DNA of 64,000 nt from Amphiura filiformis. Taxonomy: Eukaryota; Echinodermata; Ophiuroidea; Amphilepidida; Amphiuridae. The stretch spans positions 15,681,805-15,745,804 of the forward strand of contig NC_092631.1 of the NCBI RefSeq assembly GCF_039555335.1, written 5' to 3'. The notes below the pieces were generated by a model, which ran no database searches, was not told the DNA's origin, and saw only the letters and a program-made list of their open reading frames with translations. The translations under genes were made by a program, and so were the position numbers. This document shows positions 10,700 to 23,690 of the stretch, in pieces; position 1 is the first letter of the stretch; each line of letters opens with the position of its first letter.

Positions 10700-12360
10700 T
10701 ATTTTTTTTTTTTCTTCAGCAATGTCAGTTAAAAACTTGGTGCTTTAAAATCCTGGTGTTAAAATTATGCATCAAATTGTGTCATAGTGTGATATTTTTG
10801 ATTTTTATAGGCCTTGAGTTCGCCCCCGAGCTTTTTACGGAATTCATTTTTTAGCGCCTCCAACTAATATAGTTTGCTAAAGAAAGATATTTCCCACCTC
10901 TGTAAGGCACATCGTGTGGGTCTATATATTATAGTGTTGTCAGAATTTCCGTTTTTATTTTACCCTTTTTCCCTTCATGCTCCGAAAATGTCAAACTCAG
11001 TACTTTTATCTCGAGAGCATCCAGCAGAAATAGTCGACATTTCCATTGTTGTCATCCAGGTCAATTTTCCATTGAAAAGCAAAGATTGCCCGACCAGCGA
11101 TTTGGTAGCTCAAATCCTCAATTGGGTGTTCTGGTAAATGAGGTGAATTTTAAAATTTGCTCCCGTGATAGCCTGCAATTTCAATTTATATGGATTCCAT
11201 GATCATGAAAACCATTTTGTCTGTCTGTTTGTTTGTTTACCTAGGCTAGTCTGTATTAAGAGACGCACGCTTGAGGTCCATGGAAAAATCCACGGTCCAA
11301 ACCTAGAAAAATTAGCGTGTTATTATAGGGGATTTTAATCTTCTGTCCCTCCTATCTCCAGGTGAATTTTGCATGACCTACCCCCCCCCCCCCCATCACG
11401 AGTTGCCATTTTCATTACACCCTTCAGACTTGTGTTCGGGTTTGTTTAAGTAGGCCTAACCATATTTGTCATAATTAAGCGCTATACCTAAATGTATAGC
11501 TATGCTATATACTATTATGTATACCCGTATGTAATATCATGTACATGTAGGCCTATGGGGTGGGGTGGGTGCAGAGGTGTGTGAGGTGGGTAGTGGGGGT
11601 GTATGTAGGGAAACTTTGGGGTGGTACTCAACACACTTTAACCATGACTTTCAATGCAAGGCTTATTGTTGCCACAAATGTTTTTTTTTCCTTAAGGTTA
11701 TTTAATAAGTTTTTATAAACTTCCATGTTTAACCTGGTATTGTTTTGGCTGCTTCATTAGGGCCTATGACTTTTGGTGGGTTTCCAAAAGCAGTTTCAAA
11801 CAAACACAAACAAAAGGCACCATACCCAGTCACCTTCATGACAATTGAAACACTACGTCAAGTATTAACATCCAAGTTATTCTGTTTTTAGGCAAGCAAT
11901 TTTAAATAAACAAAAACCTGTTTAAGATAACAATGATAATGAATGGTTCTTATAAGGCACAATCTCTTTTGATGAGGAACTCAAAGCGCGCAAAGCATGA
12001 AATTTACAAACAAACATAAAAACAATCAATTTACAAAGATTGGTTTTAAGCCTATCAAAATCGAAAATCTTACACGAAATGACTGAATTTCACGTCTAAG
12101 TTTAACACTCGGATCTGAAAAAAAATACAGTATCAAGCACTACAATTTTTCCTGACATTTACTTGCTTTTCATTTGGCCGAGAAAATTAATTTTACATTG
12201 AAAAGGTGTAACTCAAAATTTAGCTCATTTCAACACCAAATTGCCTCATTAAATGACTGAGTGAGCCTTGCATAACAAAAGAATCGGTTGTCCAGGTTGC
12301 TAACTGCTTTGCTAATTCCTTTCCTTAAATTCTCTCCCAACCTAGCCTCTCTATATCAGG
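10700..12360. other. Stretch without a gene
   Basis: Contains a C-run (about 11381-11395), a G-rich tract (11555-11610) and short GTTT/AAAC stretches. No gene or RNA recognised. Confidence 0.4.
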
Positions 12361-12730
12361 CCCCATGTCACAGGGGAAGTTGCTCAACTTCGTCCAAAAT
12401 TGTCAAAAATGACCAAAGTTGCACAAAGTTGCATTAAGTTGCCTAAATATTTTGCAAAGTTGCGCAAAGTCGCTTTAAGTTGCTTAAATATTTTGCAAAG
12501 TTGCATTAAGTTGCCTAAATATTTTGCAAAGTTGCGCAAAGTTGTCCAAAATTGCATTATGTTGCCTAAACATTTTGCAAAGTTGCATTAAGTTGCCGAA
12601 ACATTTTACAAAGTTGCGGAAAGTTGCATTAAGTTTCCTAAACATTCAGTAAAGTTGCGCAAAGCTGCCCATATTTATGCAAAGTTGCCCAAAGTTGTGT
12701 AAACTTCTCATACAATTACGTCAAGTTGCT
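12360..12730. repeat. AAAGTTGC minisatellite block, orientation 1
   Basis: Opens with GCCCCATGTCACAGGGGAAG and continues with units mixing TTTTGCAAAGTTGC, GCATTAAGTTGC and GCCTAAATA. The same edge plus the same array occurs inverted at 24674-25072, so this is one dispersed repeat family with a fixed terminus. Confidence 0.75.
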
Positions 12731-12936
12731 GCTGGTTTTGCTGACTCACCACAGAAGATTTTAAACCCTAAAACCAACCCAAAAACACCCCCCGTACCTG
12801 CCTACATAGGCTATGCAATATAAATATGTCAAATGGCGTCCTCGAAATGTATAAATGGCCCCCTGACTTGCATCACTGTTATTGGAGACTCAACTCTCAT
12901 GTCAATTGGGCTATTCCAGATAATAAAAGACCCCCC

Positions 12937-13245
12937 CTTATAGAGGGCAAATGTTTTGGGTTTTTTTAAATCTGGAATTCCAAATTTGTTTTGCAAAAAA
13001 TATTTGGAATTCCAGACCAAATCTCCACAAAAAGTATGGAATTCCCGGCACATTTCACCAAAACCCTATAGAGGGCAAACTATTTTTTTGAAAAAAAGTC
13101 TGGAATTCCAAATTCATTTTGGAAAAAATATCTGGAATTTCAGACCCAATCTCCGCAAAAAGTATGGAATTCCGGGCATATTCCACCAGAACCCCTATTG
13201 AGGGCAAACTTATTTTGGGGGAAAAAGTCTGGAATTCCAAATTAG
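12937..13245. repeat. 128/129-bp tandem repeat, 2.4 copies
   Basis: GAGGGCAA occurs at 12943, 13071 and 13200. Each unit carries TCTGGAATTCCAAAT, CAGACC-AATCTCC and AAGTATGGAATTCC. Overlapping open frames here are repeat by-products. Confidence 0.85.
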
Positions 13246-13863
13246 TTTTTAAAGTAATTTATTTTAATTTTAATTTTAATATGTTTATTACCCGGGTTTA
13301 TTGCACAAACATCGACAAGATGTGTTGTGCAAAAAAGGCATTAAGGCCCACGGTTGGACCTTTTAATACACATCAGGGAAGTATACTAGTATATAGGCCT
13401 ACAATTGCGAGACAAACACATTTGCAAATAAGAAATAGGTTATGTTCAAATTGACAAATTTCGTAAACCAGAAATATAGGCTATCCATACATCAAACATA
13501 CTATTTGAAATTGTGTCCTATCAACTTTTATAAAACGAGCAGGATTTTTCACTGTTTTATGGAAAATTGTATACACATTGTATAAGCTATATACACCTAT
13601 AGTATTATAAATATTGAATAATATATTAACAATATAAAACTAAAAGATGATGAAATGAACACAACCTTTTTAAACATGTTTAAACAGATCTTATGGCTGA
13701 TTTTTTGGTACTAGTAAGCGAATGATTGATTTTGCCACTTGTTGCATTTATTTTAACAGTATTAAAGACTACTCTAGTATTTTAATCATGTAAATAATTC
13801 AAATACATTGTTTATTCACTGCTATTATCTTATCAAAAACACTATAAGAATGTGTTTAATATA

Positions 13864-14739
13864 CAGCCTGTCTCAAAAAAAATTGTGCAAGTGAAAAGCG
13901 CCCTCTGTGGCAATTAGAAAATACCGTTGTGACATAATGCTTACATCAACGTCAAGGGCATAGTCTTAGCTCTCAAATGCCGTTTAGTCTGTTCAATTTG
14001 CTTATTTTAATCTCGAGATATGCTTACTTAACAACGTAAGGGTAAAATCACAATTGTGCCACTTTTACTAGGGAAGAGAGCTGTAAATGTCAATCATTGT
14101 AGCATCAAGTTTATCAAGAGTTCCTTCGTGAAATCAAAAGAATGCAACAATTACACAACAATACAAAATTGTTTTTAATGTTTTATCATGATAAAGGTAT
14201 AATGATTCTCTTTTTCCACTTACGCCAAATTAAGCGATAAATAAATATTTCACATTCTGCTGTAAAATTAAATACATGTGCATGTCAATGATTTTACTAT
14301 GGTAAATACTGTTCTCTTAGTCATTAAAGACATGTTAAAAGACAAACAAATATTGCACACTTATAGGTTAATGAACTTTGACAAGTTCATGAAATTTGAC
14401 AAATTAATTAAATAAGACAAAATAATGCACGCATGCTGGTGTTGATGCGTCTAATGCACGAGCCCCGAAGGGGGAGTGCATTTGACGCATCAACATCAGC
14501 TATCATTGATTTACTTGTACAACCCTATTCCCTAGTAAAAGTGGCACAATTGTGATTTTACCCTTTCGTTGTTAACTAAACATATCTCGAGATTAAAAAG
14601 AGCAAATTGAACAGAACAAACGGTATTTGAGAGCTAAGAAAGTGCCCTTGACGTTAATGTAAGCATCATGACACAACGGTATTCATATATTGCCATAGAG
14701 GGCGCTTTTCACTTGCACAATTTTTTTTGAGACAGGCTG
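13864..14739. mobile_element. 876-bp element with terminal inverted repeats of about 210 bp, TA duplication
   Basis: Starts CAGCCTGTCTCAAAAAAAAT and ends with the inverse, flanked by TA (13862-13863 and 14740-14741). The arms stay alignable for about 210 bp (to about 14075 and from about 14528). The centre holds a second hairpin (about 14447-14505) with TGATGCGTC arms. No transposase. A lone terminus of the same family lies at about 55485-55528. Confidence 0.8.
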
Positions 14740-15262
14740 TACTCCAACCAGGCCAGTGAGCCTTTAATCACAGTACAAGAATGCTCAAAACGCCATAAAG
14801 CATGTTACCTCTTGCCCCTAGCTCGCCCTATTTGACCTTTATAATATAGTGGTAGGTTTGAAATCACTGTGGTTTGAATTGGTAATAGCTCTACTTGCCA
14901 TATTTGCTCTGGTATTACAGTATAACCAAAATAAGTATTTACTGAATGGAATATTTTAAATAAACTTAAACATGAATAAAAGTGTCATAACAAATACTCA
15001 TATTTTATAAATATACAAATCTACAAAGAACCTAGTGATATAATACTATAAATTACTATATGGTACACTCAGTGAATTAGAAATACATGCATGTACTTCT
15101 AAAATATTAGAACTAAGCTTAAGACAGTAGTTACGTACCGGTACATCATTATAATAAAATATTTGTGTACATTATAATAACACTTTTCAAACACTTTAGC
15201 AAATTAGCACATGAAAGTATGAGTAATGAGTTGCTTTTTAATGAGAAAATTATTAATGTTAA

Positions 15263-15856
15263 GGGAACTGGAATGAGCGTTTCGACAGCATTTTTGTGGG
15301 ACATGAGAGCACATCAGACCTATCGAATTGCATTCGGAATACGAAGAATGTCTTTCTGATATCAAATAATTTTCAGTTTATGAAATTCACGATATAATAC
15401 TAATTTTATGACAAATTATTAAAATTTGATTTCACATTTTGGAGATATAACAGTCCTCGAAGTAAATTTTATAAATTTAATGATATAGTCTTAAAGTGTA
15501 TGTAGCTGGGAGCCTGGGAGGAAAGGCCGACGATCAATTGAAAATTTTGACCTTTCATATTGAAGATATGGATTTTTTTTCAAATTTTCAATTGATCGTC
15601 GGCTTATCATCCCACCTGCATACACTATAGGTAGAAATCATCAGATTTATAAAGTTTACTTCGAGTACTGTTAAATATCAAAAATATCAATTTTCAATGA
15701 TTTGCCATAAAATGTGTATTACATTGCGAATTTCAAAAAATCAAAATTATTTGATATCAGATATGACCATTCTTCGTATTCGGAATGCAATTCGATATGT
15801 CTGATGTGCTCTAATGTCCCACAGCAAATACTGTCCAAACGTTCATACCCCTTCCC
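15263..15856. mobile_element. TTAA-flanked foldback element, copy 1
   Basis: Flanked by TTAA on both sides (15259-15262, 15857-15860). The left end is GGGAACTGGAATGAGCG; the right end, inverted, is GGGAAGGGGTATGAACG. Arms of about 250 bp hold GTGGGACATGAGAGCACATC and CGACGATCAATTGAAAATTT. TTAA duplication is the piggyBac hallmark. Non-autonomous. Confidence 0.8.
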
Positions 15857-16019
15857 TTAATTTAATACTTTAGTGTTGTTGTTGTGTTGTGACTGACTTC
15901 CTGCAAAGTGCCATTTGCTGTTTAGTTTTCGTTGTTTTTGGTATTAATCTTGGTAGGCCTATTATGAGTGTAGGCTATCTTGGTGGCCTATAAACTTTTC
16001 TTATTTGCAGACATATTCA

Positions 16020-16126
16020 AATTAGGATTTATCAGGCGTCAACATTGGGGGATGATTGTATGGACCATCCCCCCGGCAAAATATTGGGGGGATTTATCCC
16101 TCCATCCCCCGGGATCTACGCCTATG
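16020..16126. repeat. Fragment of the GATCTACGCC hAT-like family
   Basis: Contains GTATGGACCATCCCCC, GGCAAAATATTGGGGGG and terminal GATCTACGCCTATG. This is the same right half as the complete element at 29286-29595. A related fragment is at about 20335-20412. Confidence 0.55.
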
Positions 16127-17590
16127 TTAAAAAGGAATGGACGCCCAATGTGAGCTTGGTCGTGATGTGGTAAATTTCATGGTGTTTAGATTTGGTATTA
16201 TTATCTCTTGCAAACCCGGTGACACCTCATTATAGAAATCAGACCTGACAATAGGTTGTAAGAGGGGATAGCCTTTTCCAGGCACGAATTGGGCCATATA
16301 TAAAGAAAGTTTTGCTACTTTGCAACCCAATAAAAACCTAAATGCAAAACGAGATCCTGTAGGTGGCTCCCGAGGTGGCTTAAAAAACTAAATGCAAAAT
16401 GAGGTTTTTAAAAAATATTGTTTTCCAGAGTCAAGACGCATGTATCATTATTAAGCCTCATATCACTTATTTATTGTCGAATAAGTGCAGAGTAGGTTAG
16501 ATATATGAATATTGAATGTTAGACCAAAGTAGCTCAAAGTACATGTGCTATACACCTGATCCGTGAACTTGTCTTTTTTAAAGACAAATTCTTGTTAAAA
16601 TTTGTTCTCCCACATTTGGACCTTTTTATTGGAAAAATAGCAAAACCGGACCCTTTTGGGGTGGTGCTGCGGTTACTGCTGCTGCTCCCCTGTACGGACT
16701 TGACGAAGGCCAAAGATACGAATTTAAAACTTAATGTGTGATTTGCACCACAGCGACGCCTTCAATCAGGGGCGCAGCCTTTTACTGTAGAGGAGCAAAG
16801 CCAAATTTTTGTCCCCGTTTGTCCATTTTTGTCCCATGTTTAGTCATTTTAATGACACATTACTCTTTGCCGTCCCCATTTTTTCTGTTGCCACCATACC
16901 CCGGCTCTATTTGCATTGGCGATAATTATAAGCGCTGGAATGAAATAGCAATTTTCTCTGTAAAAAGTGCTTTACCTCATTTGTTAATTTTTGGCTTGAA
17001 ATTAAATGGGGACATAATGTGATCAATGAAAACTAACATTTTGTGGAAAACAAATATTAAGAATCTACTCTTTGTTGAAATCGCACATTATTGCTTTAAA
17101 AATGTAGTTTATTAGCACTGTAGGCTATTTATCCCAGAAAGTGAAAATATGACCATAACTTTTGAATACATTATCCTGTTTTGCCAAATAAATCATAGCC
17201 AAATCCCCTACCAATTCTAAGAATTGCATTTATTTTGTATAAAAATTCCGTATATGGGGTTCCTTACTAGTTCCATTTTTTCATTGATAATATCACCATT
17301 CTTTTCCAAAGTGATTCCAGATACATTGGTGTAACAAAAATTGTTTTCTGTAACCCATTCATTCATAAACAGTTCTTTTTGTTTCAAAATATAAAATTTG
17401 ATATAGCTTGTTTGCAACAAGCAAAATGAAATTAATAACGATTAATGAGTAATGTGTAGGCCTAAATTTATAATATACATTAGCCATTTTCCCCAAAAAA
17501 TTACAATATCAATCAAAATTAACCAGGCCTCAGTTTTTAAACACTACCTATTTTATAAACACCAGTTTTATTTTTTTAATAAATATTATA

Positions 17591-17592
17591 GA

Positions 17593-17628
<36 letters not shown>

Positions 17629-17735
17629 AAATAAACTAGGCCTACTATAAATAAATAAATGAATGAATGAATGAATGAATGAATGAATGAATGAATGAAT
17701 GAATGAATGAATGAATAAATAAATAAATAGATAAA
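17591..17735. repeat. (AAAT)n / (GAAT)n microsatellites
   Basis: An AAAT run (17591-17628), a short interruption, then more AAAT, about 15 GAAT units, and AAAT again. Confidence 0.95.
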
Positions 17736-18075
17736 CTATATACTAAATAGGGCCTAAATGTTAAGAATAATAGATCAAGAATAAAAAGCAAATAAATCAA
17801 TTGAAAAATAAGCAAGAATGTATGTACAGTATGTATTTCTAAACTAGGCCTAGTATATTTTTCTGAAATCCTTAGTTCATCCTGGCATTACAATATTAAA
17901 TTAATGTTTCGATACAAATTCCTCGCAATTATTGCTATTTTGCAGGGCAACACGTATACTTGCAAGCAAATCGTGCCCATTGTACTAAATAAAATGGATG
18001 CATGGGACAATCTAAAATTCAACAAAAAATGGTACCCGACAATCTACAGCTTTTTCGAAAATATAGCGGTATTAA

Positions 18076-18721
18076 GGGATGGGGTATGAACGTTTGGACA
18101 GTATTTATTGTGGGACATTAGAGCACATCAGACATATCGAAGAATGTTCTTCTGATATCAAAAATTTTGGATTTTTTGAAATTCGCAATGTAATACACAT
18201 TTTATGGCAAATGATTAAAAATTGATATTCTTGATATTTAACAGTACTCGAAGTAAACTTTATAAACCTGATGATTTATACTTAAAGTGTATGTATGTGG
18301 GATGAAAAGCCGACGATCAATTGAAAATTTTGACCTTTCGTTTTGAAGATATGGATTTTTTCCCAAAACACACACACAAAAAAAAATAGGTCTTTTGGGG
18401 AAAAATCCATATCTTCCGAGTCAATATGAAAGGTCAAAATTTTCAATTGATCGTCGGCTTTTCCTCCCAGGTACATACACTTTAAGAATAATATATCATT
18501 AGATTTATCAAATTTACTTCGAGGACTGTTATAAATCAAAAATGTGAAAAATATCAAATTTTAATAGTTTGTCATAAAATTTGTATTATATCGTGAATTT
18601 CAAAAAATGTAAATTATTTGATATCAGAAAGACATTCTTCGTATTCAGTTTCAGATTCGATATGTCTGATGTGCTCCCATATCCCACAAAAAATACTGTC
18701 GAAACGCTCAAACCAGATCCC
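18076..18721. mobile_element. TTAA-flanked foldback element, copy 2
   Basis: TTAA on both sides (18072-18075, 18722-18725). The left end is GGGATGGGGTATGAACG; the inverted right end is GGGATCTGGTTTGAGCG. It shares GTGGGACATTAGAGCACATC, CGACGATCAATTGAAAATTT and the overall foldback layout with copy 1. Confidence 0.8.
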
Positions 18722-18725
18722 TTAA

Positions 18726-20320
18726 AATTTAATATGAAAATTGAGGAAAAAAATATGGACTGATCCCAGAAATTGAGGAGTGGACGCGAAATGAATTGAT
18801 TGAAGGGATCATTTGATGAGAGTCAGTTAATAAAATGGGGGTCAACAAGTTGAAAACTTGGCCCAGAAGAGCAAGTGAGATATTTTGTTTTCAAAAGTTA
18901 TTTCTTTCATCACACAAAAAGGAAATTTACATTTCATTTATAGTATTTACACATGTTACGGTTATGGTAACCCTAGCTCTGAAAATGCTATTAGCCTTTG
19001 ACCCCTAGCCAGGTTCAGCACAGGGCCGGGTAATTCAAAACCGTCTATACATCTATGTAAGCTTCTGTAGATCAAGATGAATCAAGTTATGACATTGGTT
19101 CTTACTTTATGCAGACTGGCAGACTCAAAATGATGGGAAGGGTAATGTTTTTATTTGGTATTGCAGTGAAATATAAATGTTTTGCCTTTTACTCTGTAAC
19201 TTTTTTGTCACTAGAGAAACGTCACTTACATGATAAATTTAATTATACCTGTTTTGGATGAATGGCATTTTCTAAAATGTATTGAAATTATTTGATGAGA
19301 ATGAAAATGTGTTAAAACATGAACAAAACTATTTCTAAAATTTATACATGAATGATTGCAAAACCAGTATTTGTCCAGGTATTTACTACTATAATTCCAA
19401 TGTTTACAAGTATTTCCCAGTATAATTTCCAGTATCAGAGATGCCGCCTTTCCTTCTCATGTCTGAAGTCAAAATGTCTGTACTTTTAATATATATATTC
19501 AGCCCATTTTTGGCACTTTTATCCAAATTTACACACTATTACAAGCTATTCCTATAGCATGAGTAAATAATTTTTCCAAATTGTTATGTTGAATCTTTGT
19601 TTTCCATATACCATGTATACATTTCTTAAAAGCTCTTTTGTTAAGCCTACTTTTGAAGAGATGGTGCCCGTAACTGGTAACTACTATAAATTCAAAAACT
19701 GCTCAATATAGGCCTACGTGACCCTTCCTGCATGCTTATAAATACTGTAATTTATAAAACATTTGAAAAAAAAATGAAGCTACCGGTTATATTAAGAAAT
19801 TGAGTCTGAAAGGCTTTTAATATTTATTCAATTAAATATGTCGGTCAGCAAACAAGAAATATTATTGCCCAATACACATTGATAGGCCTATCCTTAGCAT
19901 GTCCAAAACATATTTTCGCGTGCCAAACAGTATACCTACACTTGTTGTTTGGGCTCTAATATATATTTTAAGCTATTTTAGGAGAAGCAGGGTATGATTT
20001 CAATTTCAAAGTCAAATAATTATAACCACCATACTATGTTCTTTATATAGATTTTGTACCCGGATTTTGTATTTACATCATCAGATAATTTATTATAATT
20101 TTATTATTTACAGTGCATGTGTAAATGTGTAGGCTATACTCACTATACTGTAGGTCCTATAGTATGGCTAACATGCTAATACTAGCAAGTACACAGCCAG
20201 TTTGAATTTCCCACTTTTTACTACAAAAGATCAATTAGGGCAAGCTATTAATTATAGGGGCCGGAGGTAACATGATAATGGAATGTATGTGCACACTGTC
20301 ATTAAAGGTTGGGGTTAATT
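18726..20320. other. Stretch without a gene
   Basis: AT-rich, apparently unique sequence. I see no gene, RNA or clear repeat. Confidence 0.4.
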
Positions 20321-20840
20321 TTGGTCAGAAACCCATATACAGGCGTTACCATCCCCCTATGATAATATTCCGGGGGGGGAGTTATCCCCCATCCCCGGGA
20401 TCTACGCCTATAACTCATAAGCTAAAAATTACCATTTGGAGTTATTACTCATTGGAGTCATAGTGTTACACCCAAATTGTAAAGTGCACACATTTTGTTG
20501 ATTTGAAGCTTGAGAGTACACAATTGAATACTTAAAAGTTAGGAATGTCATGAATGTAGGCCTACATGCCTTCTCGAACATTTTACCCCTGACTTTTACC
20601 CTTAAATTCTTTTGATACCCCCGTATTAAGGACTGATTTTTTATCCCCTTTTTAGGACCCAAATATGTTTTGATCCCCCACCATATTTTCCAATCCCCCC
20701 CCCACCGAAGTATTTATGAACACTCCCTAAAGGGGGAAAGAAGAATAATTTTAAATGGATACTGGGGTATAAGCATATATAGCTGCATGGTAAGAAGCTG
20801 TAACACTGAGAGTTTGTGATAGAGTTATACAGCCAGTTGC

Positions 20841-21055
20841 CAGTGGCGGCGCCATTAATTTTTTCGGGGGGGGGGGGGCATTGAGGGGCAAAGTGAATTT
20901 CAGGGTGGGAGGCAAAATCAACAAATTTTGTGCAAAATTACCGCAAAAAGTGAAAATTTTGGGTTTTTATTGGGGGCACCAGGGGGGGGGGCAAGAGTTC
21001 TGACTGGATGGGAGGCATTTTCCCCCATGCCCCCCCCCCCCTGGGGCCGCCACTG
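20841..21055. mobile_element. 215-bp hAT-like MITE with a perfect 8-bp duplication
   Basis: Left end CAGTGGCGGCGCCA, right end TGGGGCCGCCACTG. Flanks are CCAGTTGC at 20833-20840 and 21056-21063, identical. The interior is G-rich (GGGGGGGGGG runs). CAGTGGCG-type ends with 8-bp duplications are typical of hAT elements. Confidence 0.85.
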
Positions 21056-21235
21056 CCAGTTGCAAATCTGAGTATGAGACCACATTTATGCCATTATTAT
21101 TTGAGGCCTAGCTACACTGAAGTCTGAATTGAATCCTGTAATATTTATGCCAAACCTTAGCCTCACCCAGCACACGCTGAACCCCAAATGATTCTCTCAG
21201 AACTCAGCATTTGAAGAGCAGTAGAGCTGGGGTAT

Positions 21236-21510
21236 GCTCCGGGGAGGGGGCTTCAATATGAAATGGCCATATAGGTGTAGGGCTGGCACTCACACAGTAA
21301 AGGGGCATTGAGAGCAAAATATAAAACAATATAGGGTCATTGGGTGAGAGCATCATTTTTGGCATTCGGTGAGAGCAAAATGTATAAAATATATCATCTG
21401 TCACCATTGGGTGAGAGATGAACCGTTTGGAGCCAAATTAGGGGGGCAGTGGCTGGCTGAGAATATGACCTCTTTTAAAATAGGGTCTTTGGGTGAGAGC
21501 CAGAAAAAGC
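21236..21510. repeat. Partial CCCGGGGGG-family element
   Basis: GGGGGCTTCAATATGAAATG and ATATAGGTGTAGGGCTGGC match the left part of the 1398-2952 element. They are followed by GGTCATTGGGTGAGAGC and GGCATTCGGTGAGAGC units. Only one end is present. Confidence 0.6.
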
Positions 21511-21536
21511 CTAAAGTAATAATGTGTGATATCGTC

Positions 21537-21794
21537 AGCCTGCTACGCTAATTGCCTAAAGTCATTTTTGTAATTTTAAGAACAAAGAACAAAATGTGGT
21601 TCAAGCATACATCAGTTATCTAATATTCCTAATTATTTGGGATTATTCCCTTTCATTTCATTATCATTTGTAGGCCCTACTTGTACAAATATTGGTGAAT
21701 AAATATGTTTAAATGCATGCTTGAACCATTAGTATTTTGTACTTTGTTCTCAAAATTACAAAAACTGACTTGGGTAATTAGCGTAGCAGGCTGA
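21537..21794. mobile_element. 258-bp foldback element with TCAGCCTGCTACGC ends
   Basis: TCAGCCTGCTACGCTAATT on the left and its inverse on the right. The arms extend for about 90 bp (AAAGAACAAAATGTGGTTCA-type on the left, matching inverse sequence on the right). It starts where the partial element before it stops. No clear target duplication. Confidence 0.7.
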
Positions 21795-22284
21795 CAATAT
21801 GCTCTAGCAAAGATCAGTATAAAAGAAGGGTCAGTGCTTTGTGTGGGTAGGCCCTATCACAGATCATGAAGCTGAAGTCGGTCTACTGTTCTGTGAGAGG
21901 CACGCGCCTACCCCCATTGGGAGTTTCATCATTAGGTCAGCCCTATGCCACAGCACAGATCCTGGAATCCTGGCCACTACATCAATATCTGTGACTACAT
22001 GTAGCAATTAGCTTCAGCTGTAGCTGTTTTTTGGGGGTGCTAATTTTGTGAAAAGTGGACTTTCTTTCAAAAATTTGGACCTTTTTTTGACGAAAAACCT
22101 GACTTTTTTTGCTCGCTACGCTCGCAAATTCTGAAATTTTGGGACTTTCTGTACACTTTGGCAAATTTTGGTGTGGGATGGGCCTCTTCAAAACCCAAAA
22201 TTTTTGCGCGCTTGGGTTGCTCTAAGAAATACTGGCATTTTCGCCAGCCCATAGGGCTGGTATCTAATTCTGAGATGGGATTTG

Positions 22285-23690
22285 TGTACATTAAAGATTA
22301 GCTAAGAATATAGCCTTCTTCTATTGGTATGAATTATTTTTTTTACTTCTTGTGGTGGAAATGTTTTTGATGTCTGCTAATTCGATGTGCAAGGAAACGA
22401 AAGTATGTTTTGCCGTTTCAACGAACGAAAACGATTAAGTTATGTTTGAATTAATTATGACTTAAAAAAGTTATCATAGGTTAGGCCTACACATATAAAC
22501 ATAAACTTGTTCAGCAATCAGCATATCAAAAAAATGACATGGTCAACAATTAGTAATTAGCGGGGAATGATCAGTGGAACGAGGTAATATCAGTGGACTA
22601 CTGAGCATAGCATGATGTTTGGTTGCCTGTGAGTGCATAATTGATATGTTGATAACATATCTAATAATGTTGTAGAATCAAAATCTTCATTATATGGACC
22701 ACATTGAAGTCAAAGTAATTATCTATCCTATCCTGTATCGTTTTATGGATAAAATTGACTCAAAATGTTATTGATGATATTATTGCTATCTTTAACATCA
22801 GTTTTGTCTTTTCAACAGGAAAAATCCGATGGAAAATAAAGTTTTTAGGGGCTAGCTATAGTAATGAACAATATATCCCATATGTTGACATGCACTTATA
22901 GAAAATAAATAAATTATTGTCTTACTTTATAAATTATAAATACTGTAAAATGACACATAACTAAAGTGAGGCCACTTTTATCTGTTTTATTTGATTCATA
23001 AAATTACATTCAACAAAATGATTGAAGACTGAGAAAACACACAATGCAGACTATTACAGAATGGAGTAGGTAAGATGCCATGTCCATAGCTTTACAGTTT
23101 AAAAGTGAAGATTGTAGTGAATGATCAGTCCTTTATCATGTGCTTGCCACTATCTACTTTATAGTAAACTATACATTGCGAAATAATATAAAATCATTTT
23201 AAAATAAAATGTGCATGTAAGTTGAGTTTACATATCGAATTAACTAACAACTGCAGTGTATTTCTTGATTTTAATAATAAGCATTATGGGTAAAAAGCAG
23301 TAAAGACAAAAATACAGAACAATTTGGAGTAATGAATTAAAGAGTTGACAGGAGTTATAGGAGTTAATGTTTTTTGCTGTTTCAGTGTGCATGTTCTCAC
23401 CATTGATGGTTTGGTGAACTGTCATGTGACATGGATGTAAGCGTGATCCTAAAAAATGCCTTTCACGGTGACCCAAACTATTTACAAGACCTCTTCTGCA
23501 TTGAGGCTGGCCTTCCCTTTTAAAGGGAATTTTTATTTATCATAGAATTTTAGATCTCTTCAAAGTAGGCTACAAATATGATTATGTACCAATCTGATCA
23601 AAATACAACTAAATCAAGAAAATATTGAAAGTAAATTGGATTTCTTTGCACGTAAACTGCACACTTCAGTTTACTATTTCTCATTGCAAA
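22285..23690. other. Stretch without a gene
   Basis: AT-rich; nothing recognised on either strand. The preceding 22025-22270 carries a repeat-like GCTCGCTACGCTCGC motif. Confidence 0.35.

Noticed and set aside
12395-13245. CRISPR-like array
   Set aside because: The repeats are imperfect, have no unique spacers of constant length, and the window is clearly eukaryotic.
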